Shown: one piece after another, positions 40,737 to 46,168 of the stretch
Position numbering within the stretch: the stretch's first letter is position 1
Layout: the number at the start of each line of letters is the position of its first letter
Source of the DNA: PKWO01 sp036384915
GTDB taxonomy: Bacteria; Pseudomonadota; Gammaproteobacteria; Burkholderiales; Burkholderiaceae_D
DNA length: 46,168 bases
Direction: 5' to 3'
NCBI GenBank assembly: GCA_036384915.1
Contig: DASVLJ010000004.1
Span: 1-46,168 of the forward strand
Made by a program: the position numbers and the translations under genes
Notes under the pieces: model-generated
What the model was told of the DNA's origin: nothing
The model's database searches: none
Seen by the model: only the letters and a program-made list of their open reading frames with translations

Positions 40737-41663
40737 ATGCCTAATCGCCTCCTGCGTTGCCTGATCTGCATCGCTGCCGCTTGCCTTCTTTCCGCTTGTC
40801 CTTCCACGCCGATTACGCCGCCGGTTCAGCCGGATGTACCGCAGGTTGTGCAGACTCAACCCAAGCCGCTGCGCAAGATCAAGATCGGTCTGGCTCTCGG
40901 CGGCGGCGCGGCCCGCGGCTTCGCCCATATCGGCGTCATCAAGGCCCTGGAGGCGCAAGGCATCCATCCCGATATCGTGGTCGGCACCAGCGCCGGCAGC
41001 CTGGTCGGCGCGCTCTATGCCGCCGGCAATGACGGCTATGCCTTGAACCGCATGGCGCTCGATATGGACGAGGCGGCGATTTCGGATTGGTCGGTGCCGT
41101 TCTTTTCCAAGTCAAGCGGTGTATTGAAGGGCGAGGCGCTGCAGAATTACGTCAACAAGGAAGTACACGGCATGCCGCTGGAAAAGATGAAGATTCCCTT
41201 CGGCGCCGTCGCTACCGACCTGCATACCGGCCAAGGGGTGCTGTTTCAGCGCGGCAATACCGGCATTGCCGTGCGTGCTTCTTCGGCTGTTCCCGGCGTG
41301 TTCCAGCCGGTTACCATCGGCGATCACAATTATGTGGACGGCGGCCTGACTTCACCGGTACCGGTCAGCTATGCACGCCAGATGGGGGCCGATTTTGTTA
41401 TCGCCGTGAATATTTCCGCGCAACCCGAAGCGCAGACGGCCGGCACGACCACGGAAATCCTGCTGCAGACGTTCGCCATCATGGGGCACAGCATCAACCG
41501 CTACGAATTGAAGGATGCCGATATCGTGATCCAGCCCGGCCTGGGCGCGATGAAGGGCAACGACTTCAGCGGGCGGAATCTGGCAGTGCTCGCGGGCGAG
41601 CAGGCCACGACAGCCGTGATGCCGGAATTGAAACGGAAGTTGGAAGCAATGCGTTCGCAATGA
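40737..41663 (+). CDS. Patatin-like phospholipase lipoprotein (RssA/NTE type)
   Basis: A 308-residue lipid hydrolase of the patatin family. The signal peptide ends in lipobox LLSAC, so it is likely a lipoprotein facing the periplasm. Seen: the oxyanion loop GGGAARG, nucleophile S85 in GTSAGS, and catalytic D201 in DGG, giving a complete Ser-Asp dyad. The 77-bp gap from phoR has no clear terminator, so read-through from the pho operon is possible. That would fit phospholipid turnover, but no PhoB box is seen in front of it. Confidence 0.9.
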   Translation: MPNRLLRCLICIAAACLLSACPSTPITPPVQPDVPQVVQTQPKPLRKIKIGLALGGGAARGFAHIGVIKALEAQGIHPDIVVGTSAGSLVGALYAAGNDGYALNRMALDMDEAAISDWSVPFFSKSSGVLKGEALQNYVNKEVHGMPLEKMKIPFGAVATDLHTGQGVLFQRGNTGIAVRASSAVPGVFQPVTIGDHNYVDGGLTSPVPVSYARQMGADFVIAVNISAQPEAQTAGTTTEILLQTFAIMGHSINRYELKDADIVIQPGLGAMKGNDFSGRNLAVLAGEQATTAVMPELKRKLEAMRSQ

Positions 41664-41696
41664 ACGCCTAATGACGCTATTGCAGGTTGTTGGCGC

Positions 41697-42299
41697 CTAT
41701 TGCGTGCTGTTGCCGGGCTCGTCGATGCGGCGCGCACCGTTGAAACGGCGCTTCCAATAAGCCAGATCCATGCTCTCGATGCGCACCTTGCCGCCCGAGG
41801 AAGGCGAGTGGATGAACTTGTTGTCGCCGAGATAAATGCCGACATGCGAAAAACCGTGGCGCAACGTGTTGTAGAACACCAGGTCGCCCGGCTTCAAATC
41901 CTGCAGGCTGACTTGCTGGCCGACGTGGCTGATTTCCGCTGCCGTGCGCGGTAAATTCGTACCCCATGCTTCTTTGAACACATAGCGCACCAGGCCGCTG
42001 CAATCCATGCCGTTTTCCGGGCTGGTGCCGCCATACTTGTAGTGCGTGCCGAGCATGCTGACCGCCTGCACCGCTAGCTGGGAAGCACGGCTGGTGAATT
42101 CGGCAAAGCGGCCGAAGGCAGATTTGTGAACTTCCGGCGCCGGCTGGGCGACGGCCTGTGCGGCAGAAACAGCTTCGACCGCAACGACGCCATGAGGAGG
42201 GGGAAGGGCTTCCGCGCGTGCCGTATGCGGCAGGGTGCTTGCGGCCAATGCGGCAAGTACGATGGGCAGAATCGGACGGTACGCTTGGAATCTTGTCAT
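41697..42299 (-). CDS. NlpC/P60 (C40) cell-wall peptidase
   Basis: A 200-residue exported peptidase. The signal peptide is cleaved near HTARA. After a Pro/Ala/Val linker comes the C40 domain: YKYGGTSPENGMDCSGLV with nucleophile C100, PGDLVFYNT, and FSHVGIYLGDNKFIHSPSSGG with the catalytic His residues. Such enzymes cut peptide stems of peptidoglycan, usually between D-Glu and the diamino acid. It converges on the patatin-like gene with a 33-bp gap. Its leader holds an imperfect hairpin (42307-42344). Confidence 0.93.
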   Translation of the reverse strand: MTRFQAYRPILPIVLAALAASTLPHTARAEALPPPHGVVAVEAVSAAQAVAQPAPEVHKSAFGRFAEFTSRASQLAVQAVSMLGTHYKYGGTSPENGMDCSGLVRYVFKEAWGTNLPRTAAEISHVGQQVSLQDLKPGDLVFYNTLRHGFSHVGIYLGDNKFIHSPSSGGKVRIESMDLAYWKRRFNGARRIDEPGNSTQ

Positions 42300-42306
42300 G
42301 AGGTCA

Positions 42307-42344
42307 ACTTTCGTTCGGCGTAAGGATGCACTTTACGCGAAAGT
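42307..42344 (-). other. Imperfect stem in the leader of the C40 peptidase gene
   Basis: ACTTTCG (42307-42313) pairs with CGAAAGT (42338-42344), and CGTAA (42319-42323) with TTACG (42333-42337), giving two stacked stems with a 5-base bulge on one side. It lies 8 bases from the start codon and could affect translation. The rest of the 202-bp gap is AT-rich, with no other element recognised. Confidence 0.3.
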
Positions 42345-42501
42345 CGACGGACCTGTCAAAAAGTATTTCTGTCTATTATGCTTATCGCAAAGCCTTGAAT
42401 ATATGGTTAAACTTGCCGTGCGGCATAAATTTAATGTGCAAACGCTGAAGACAAAATCAACAAAATAAACAAGCTCCCTGAGACCCTAGAGACAGTCCCA
42501 T

Positions 42502-43650
42502 ATGACAGTTGATATCCCGGCCAAGCCGCGCGTTCTGATCGCGGACGATTCGCGCATTGTCCGCGCCACGTTGATCAAGCGCATCGAAGGCATGTTTGAA
42601 TTTCGCGAAGCCCTGGATGGCGAAGAGGCGTGGGAAACGCTCTTGATCGATCCGACCATACGCGTCGTGATCACCGACCTGACCATGCCCAAGCTAGACG
42701 GTTATGGTTTGCTTGGGCGCATACGCCAATCCAAGATCGGCCGTATCCGTAACCTGCCTGTGGTGGTGGTATCCGGCAGCGATGAAGCCGAGGAGCGCGA
42801 TCGCGCCAAGGCGGCCGGCGCTACCGACTTGATTACCAAGGGCATAGGCGCGGCGCAATTGCTGTCGCGGCTTGATATTCTTGCCAAGCTGGTCAATACG
42901 CAGCGCGAATTCGAGCAAAGCTTGGAGACGATGGTGCAGCAAGGGGCGATCGACCCCAATGTGGTGCTGACCACGCCCGAGCAATTGACCGCGCTGGCCG
43001 GGATCATGCTCGACAACGCGGTGAAGTATCACAAGAATTTCGTCATGCTGCATGTCTGTGTCGGCTTGAAGCATGCCGGACTCGAAGGCTATCCGGCCAC
43101 GCCGCCCGGTTTCGTGGTCAATGCGCTGGGCCAGCTTTTGCAAAGCACGATACGCCAGACCGATTGCGTGGCGCGCACCGGCGAGGCCGAGTTCACGCTC
43201 GCAACCGGCACCATCCATTCCGATTCCGCGCGCAACTTCGCGCAGCGCATTTGCCATGCGGTGGCCAATGCGAATCTGATCAAGGATGAGCGCATCGCCT
43301 TCGTCGCCAGTTGCGGCATGGTGGCTTGGCCCGAGTCCGAAGGAGATGCCGGCGCTTCGCCGCTGTTGTCAGATCTACGCACCATTGCCAGGCGCCGCGC
43401 CGCGCTCGGCATGGATCATGCGCTGTCGGGCGTGATGGGGCGCGAAGAGGAGGATGCGTTCAAGTATGGCAGCGAAGCGCCGATAGCCCCGGGCCTCGTG
43501 CCGGAGGAGCCGGAAGGCGCGCCGGACATTGCGACACTTTTGCAATGGTTGAAGGATGGCAAGCAGGAACAGGTGTTGCCGCATTTGGGCAAGCTGTCCG
43601 CCGACTTGCAGCCGCTGGTCGAGTTGATGAAGCAGCAAGGCCAGCGATAA
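42502..43650 (+). CDS. Response regulator with degenerate GGDEF-like domain
   Basis: A 382-residue protein. The CheY-like receiver (residues ~8-130) has IADDSRIVR, phospho-acceptor D59 in VITDLTMPKLDG, VVVSGSDE and a Lys in LITKGIG. A linker with a short helix follows, then a domain at ~175-305 with the layout of a diguanylate cyclase: RQTDCVARTGEAEFTLA stands where (R)xGGDEF would be. GEAEF lacks the Gly-Asp needed for catalysis, so it should not make cyclic di-GMP. A ~50-residue helical tail ends the protein. No ribosome site stands out. A GTP- or protein-binding output role is inference. Confidence 0.85.
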   Translation: MTVDIPAKPRVLIADDSRIVRATLIKRIEGMFEFREALDGEEAWETLLIDPTIRVVITDLTMPKLDGYGLLGRIRQSKIGRIRNLPVVVVSGSDEAEERDRAKAAGATDLITKGIGAAQLLSRLDILAKLVNTQREFEQSLETMVQQGAIDPNVVLTTPEQLTALAGIMLDNAVKYHKNFVMLHVCVGLKHAGLEGYPATPPGFVVNALGQLLQSTIRQTDCVARTGEAEFTLATGTIHSDSARNFAQRICHAVANANLIKDERIAFVASCGMVAWPESEGDAGASPLLSDLRTIARRRAALGMDHALSGVMGREEEDAFKYGSEAPIAPGLVPEEPEGAPDIATLLQWLKDGKQEQVLPHLGKLSADLQPLVELMKQQGQR

Positions 43651-43699
43651 GAACGCCTTGGTTGTCGTACAATCCCCTCTCCAATCAAGAGAGGGAATC

Positions 43700-44104
43700 A
43701 TGCAAACCAAACCCATCCTGTCGCTCGATGATCTAAAGAAAATCGCCGCCGCGGCCGAAGCCGAGGCCAAGGCCAACCACTGGGCCGTCACCATTTCCAT
43801 CGTCGACGACGGCGGCCACCTGTTGTGGCTGCAGCGCCTCGATGGTGCAGCACCGATTTCCGCCAAGATCGCCCCGGCCAAGGCCAGGACTGCCGCGCTC
43901 GGCCGCCGCGAATCGAAGGCTTATGAAGACATGATCAACAACGGCCGCTACTCCTTCCTCTCGGCCCCGGAACTTGACGGCATGCTGGAAGGCGGCGTGC
44001 CCATCATGGTCGATGGCCAATGCATCGGCGCGGTCGGCGTGTCCGGCGTTAAATCTTCCGAAGACGTGCAGATTGCCAAGGCCGGCATAGCGACCTTGGG
44101 CTAA
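43700..44104 (+). CDS. GlcG/HbpS family protein
   Basis: A 134-residue protein of the GlcG/HbpS (DUF336) family. Some members bind heme or cobalamin-related ligands; others lie in glycolate or diol catabolism operons with no assigned reaction. Seen: VTISIVDDGGHLLWLQRLDGA, SAKIAPAKARTAAL, and the C-terminal glycine-rich GGVPIMVDGQCIGAVGVSGV. ATG 43700 with GAGAGGGA upstream is preferred over earlier starts. It abuts the next gene on the opposite strand with no gap between stops. There is no signal peptide, so it is cytoplasmic. Confidence 0.9.
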   Translation: MQTKPILSLDDLKKIAAAAEAEAKANHWAVTISIVDDGGHLLWLQRLDGAAPISAKIAPAKARTAALGRRESKAYEDMINNGRYSFLSAPELDGMLEGGVPIMVDGQCIGAVGVSGVKSSEDVQIAKAGIATLG

Positions 44105-45796
44105 TCAACTGCTCGGCAGATTCGGCAAGCTGTTACTCTGGTTGACGCCCGTCATCCAGGCATGCCGGATCAGCCGTCCACATTGCGCCGAGGCATAACC
44201 GCTTTGCTCCCCGCCTGAGGCCATGTCTTCGCGTGAAATGATGCCGTAGTATTTCTTGCTTGCATCGATCCAAGGGTAAAAGCCGAAAGCGCCCGCGCTG
44301 CTGAAAGCGCCGTCGCCATAGGTTGCCGGATCGTCTTCCACCCAATGCCCGATGGAATAATGCCAAGCCTCGGCAATCGGGCTATAGGGTGCGTTGCAGG
44401 GGGCTTTCATCGACGTGCAGACCGGGCTAGTGCCGAGCGCATCGTGCATATGCAGTGCATTGTTCAAGATTTTGCGTAACAGCAAAGCGTAGTCGCCGCC
44501 TGTCGTGTAAATCCCGCCGGCCAAAAGCGGCTGGGAATAGGCGATATTGATGTCGGCGCCGATCTGCGCCTGCACCGCTTGCGCCAGCAGGCGGTCGCCG
44601 TCGTTGCCGAAGCCGTTCTGGCTGGCATGCACTTCCATATGGCCGCTGTCATAGTCGAACACGCCCGTCGTTGCCGGGTTTGGCGTATCGTAGTTGCTCT
44701 GTGCCAGGCATTGATTGACCGTGTCCATCTGCGGGCAGGATGGGCTGCCGGGCGTGTAATTGCCCATGTTGGTATAGCCGCTGGTAAAGTGGAGGAAGTT
44801 GATGTCGGAGGACGTCAACTGGGCGGCACTCCCGCGCATTTGCACGATCGCGGTACTGTAGACCCATTTGGATGCAGAGGCGATCGAAAACACCGTGCTC
44901 GAGGTGACAGGCGTGCCGGCGCTGCCGTTTTCGCTTGCCGCGACGCCTGCTCCCGTGCCGTCGCCGATTTCCCAATAGTAGGGTGTGAGTTTGGTGCATA
45001 GCGGATTGTTTTGCGCAGTCCAGGTGGCAGCGGACGCGCTCATCGGCGTCGGCGCGCCTGCGTAGCCGGTCGCGGTATCGGCCAAGGCCGTGACCGTGGC
45101 GGAGACGGTGCTGGCAAAGCCTGTGGTGTCGGTCGCGGCATTGACCTCGGCCAGCATCGCGCGCGCCGTCGCAGCGGCGATCTGGCCGCTGTAGGAATTC
45201 GTCGCGCCCTGGCTCGACACCGCACTACTGAACATGGAGGCGACGCTGATGCGATTGGCGATCAATTGCGCGTCCTGCAGGCCTTGCGCGCTTTGATTGG
45301 TTTCGGCGCCGGCCATGATGGATAGCGCTGCATCGCCTACGGAGAGCGAACCGCTTGCGATGGCGCCGCTCCAATAGCTCAAGCCGCTGGAAGCCGGTGC
45401 GCGGCCTAGTACGTTCTGGAACACGGCCGTAACGAAATCCTGCGTGCTGCCGCTGCCGTAAAGCGTCTGCGATTCCTTGCTCGTGCCGAAGCTGTCGATC
45501 AGCGATTTGATCGCGGGATTGCTGTTGTAGGCTTGTGTCAGGCTGGTCAAATCGGTCGGCGCGCCGGCGCCTTGCAGCGCCGCCTCGAAATTGGCCAAGC
45601 CCGTCGGATCGGCCGGGCGGCCGAAATAGGCCACGTAGAGGTCTTGCACGATGTTCTGGTAGTCGGCGGCCACGGTTTTGCGCTGCGGCGTCAGGACCTT
45701 GGCTGAAAGCGAATCGGCGTTTCCTCCGGTGCCGCCGCTGCAGGCGGCCAGCAATGCCAGGGGCAGCATGGAAGCCAGAAATAAGGTTTTGGTCAT
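44105..45796 (-). CDS. Lipoprotein with DUF4214 and serine beta-lactamase-like domain
   Basis: A 563-residue exported protein. The signal peptide ends in lipobox LLAAC. Residues ~45-235 are DUF4214-type (VQDLYVAYFGRPADPTGLANFEAAL, then VLGRAPASSGLSYWSGAI), a helical module common in large surface or S-layer proteins. Residues ~265-550 look like a serine beta-lactamase/penicillin-binding fold: S307-A-S-K310 (SIASASKW) as the SxxK pair, YDSGHMEV at the place of the Y-x-N motif, and later GHWVEDD and YYGIISRED. Several Cys in the second domain may pair. The combination is unusual. Activity is uncertain because the third (K/H)-T-G motif is not obvious. The start is fixed by the signal peptide. 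Confidence 0.82.
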   Translation of the reverse strand: MTKTLFLASMLPLALLAACSGGTGGNADSLSAKVLTPQRKTVAADYQNIVQDLYVAYFGRPADPTGLANFEAALQGAGAPTDLTSLTQAYNSNPAIKSLIDSFGTSKESQTLYGSGSTQDFVTAVFQNVLGRAPASSGLSYWSGAIASGSLSVGDAALSIMAGAETNQSAQGLQDAQLIANRISVASMFSSAVSSQGATNSYSGQIAAATARAMLAEVNAATDTTGFASTVSATVTALADTATGYAGAPTPMSASAATWTAQNNPLCTKLTPYYWEIGDGTGAGVAASENGSAGTPVTSSTVFSIASASKWVYSTAIVQMRGSAAQLTSSDINFLHFTSGYTNMGNYTPGSPSCPQMDTVNQCLAQSNYDTPNPATTGVFDYDSGHMEVHASQNGFGNDGDRLLAQAVQAQIGADINIAYSQPLLAGGIYTTGGDYALLLRKILNNALHMHDALGTSPVCTSMKAPCNAPYSPIAEAWHYSIGHWVEDDPATYGDGAFSSAGAFGFYPWIDASKKYYGIISREDMASGGEQSGYASAQCGRLIRHAWMTGVNQSNSLPNLPSS

Positions 45797-46132
45797 GCGT
45801 TGTCCTCATGAAAGATAATGCGATGAGGGAATTTATAACGGAAACAGGCGAATTTGTGGCGGCGCAATTATTTCAATCTGTTGCAACTGCATGGTTCCCC
45901 TCACGCGCCGGCAAGGAGGGGAATGGCGCGTTCACGGGCCAGGCAGAGCCTGGCAAATTAATTGTGCGTACGAATCACTGCGTTACAAATATGTCAGCCC
46001 ACGTAATCGTCAGCCCATTTCGCCAAGGCAGGGCAATCGCATGAAGCGAAGCGACCAATAGGCGAAAAACCACAAAATAAGGCTTGTAAACTGCGAAAGA
46101 AAGGCGTTTACTCTCGGAATTTGGACGACGAG
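45797..46132. other. Intergenic region with a small hairpin
   Basis: 336 bases between the DUF4214 lipoprotein start (minus) and a partial gene at the window edge. GCCAGGC-AGA-GCCTGGC (45938-45954) is a perfect 7-bp stem with a 3-base loop followed by AAATTAATT. The rest is AT-rich compared with the flanks and likely holds divergent promoters. No ORF with codon use like its neighbours was found. Confidence 0.4.
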
Positions 46133-46168
46133 ATGGCAAACACCGGAATTTCGCTGCTTGAAGCCTTT
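46133..46168 (+). CDS. Start of a gene cut by the window end
   Basis: ATG 46133 opens a frame reading MANTGISLLEAF to the last base, with GGACGACGAG upstream as a possible ribosome site. Only 12 codons are visible, so no function can be given and even its reality is tentative. Confidence 0.35.
   Translation, partial: MANTGISLLEAF

Noticed and set aside
45807..46044. Short plus-strand frame starting near 45807
   Set aside because: No ribosome site, no recognisable domain, and composition unlike neighbouring genes.

Overview
The window reads as a high-GC betaproteobacterial chromosome, most likely order Burkholderiales and probably Oxalobacteraceae. This rests on the large NAD-type glutamate dehydrogenase next to astE, a Lys/Ala-rich small protein of a type common in that order, and the pst-phoU-phoB-phoR layout. 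No database search was run. I saw no tRNA, rRNA, CRISPR array, insertion sequence or phage gene. The DNA is gene-dense, with many 1-4 base start/stop overlaps.

Layout. 1-5.3 kb: 3' part of an NAD-dependent glutamate dehydrogenase, coupled to an AstE-type desuccinylase, then an APC amino acid permease (amino acid catabolism and uptake). 5.5-9.6 kb: two related unknown proteins translationally coupled to a DyP-type heme peroxidase, facing a catalase-like heme protein; this is the least explained gene group here. 9.7-16.4 kb: a giant sensor kinase (vestigial Ser/Thr kinase domain, AAA ATPase, GAF, histidine kinase) followed by a hybrid histidine kinase. 16.5-20.4 kb: a 1308-residue coiled-coil protein with a C-terminal membrane segment, built from 98- and 119-residue repeats. 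20.7-25 kb: exopolyphosphatase, a periplasmic binding protein, a basic Lys/Ala-rich protein and a NIPSNAP protein. 25.1-27.3 kb: a diheme c4-type lipoprotein and a fused monoheme cytochrome-porin resembling Cyc2.

27.7-40.7 kb is a phosphate-starvation island. It holds an olsB-like / plcP-like / agt-like operon (phosphorus-free lipid synthesis and phospholipid turnover), upp, sixA-ppk, and pstS-pstC-pstA-pstB-phoU-phoB-phoR. I find PhoB-box promoters with the same geometry (18-bp box, 10-bp gap, TAnnnT-like -10) in front of the olsB operon, ppk and pstS, and a weaker candidate upstream of ppx. The sensor, the regulator, the transporter, polyphosphate metabolism and membrane-lipid remodelling therefore appear to sit together under one regulator.

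40.7-46.2 kb: a patatin-like lipoprotein, an NlpC/P60 peptidase, a receiver protein with a degenerate GGDEF domain, a GlcG/HbpS-type protein, a DUF4214 plus serine-hydrolase lipoprotein, and the first codons of a gene running off the end.

The best candidates for undescribed biology are the two-unknowns/DyP/catalase-like group, the heptad-phased repeat protein, the Cyc2-like porin with its c4 partner, and the Pho-controlled lipid-remodelling operon.
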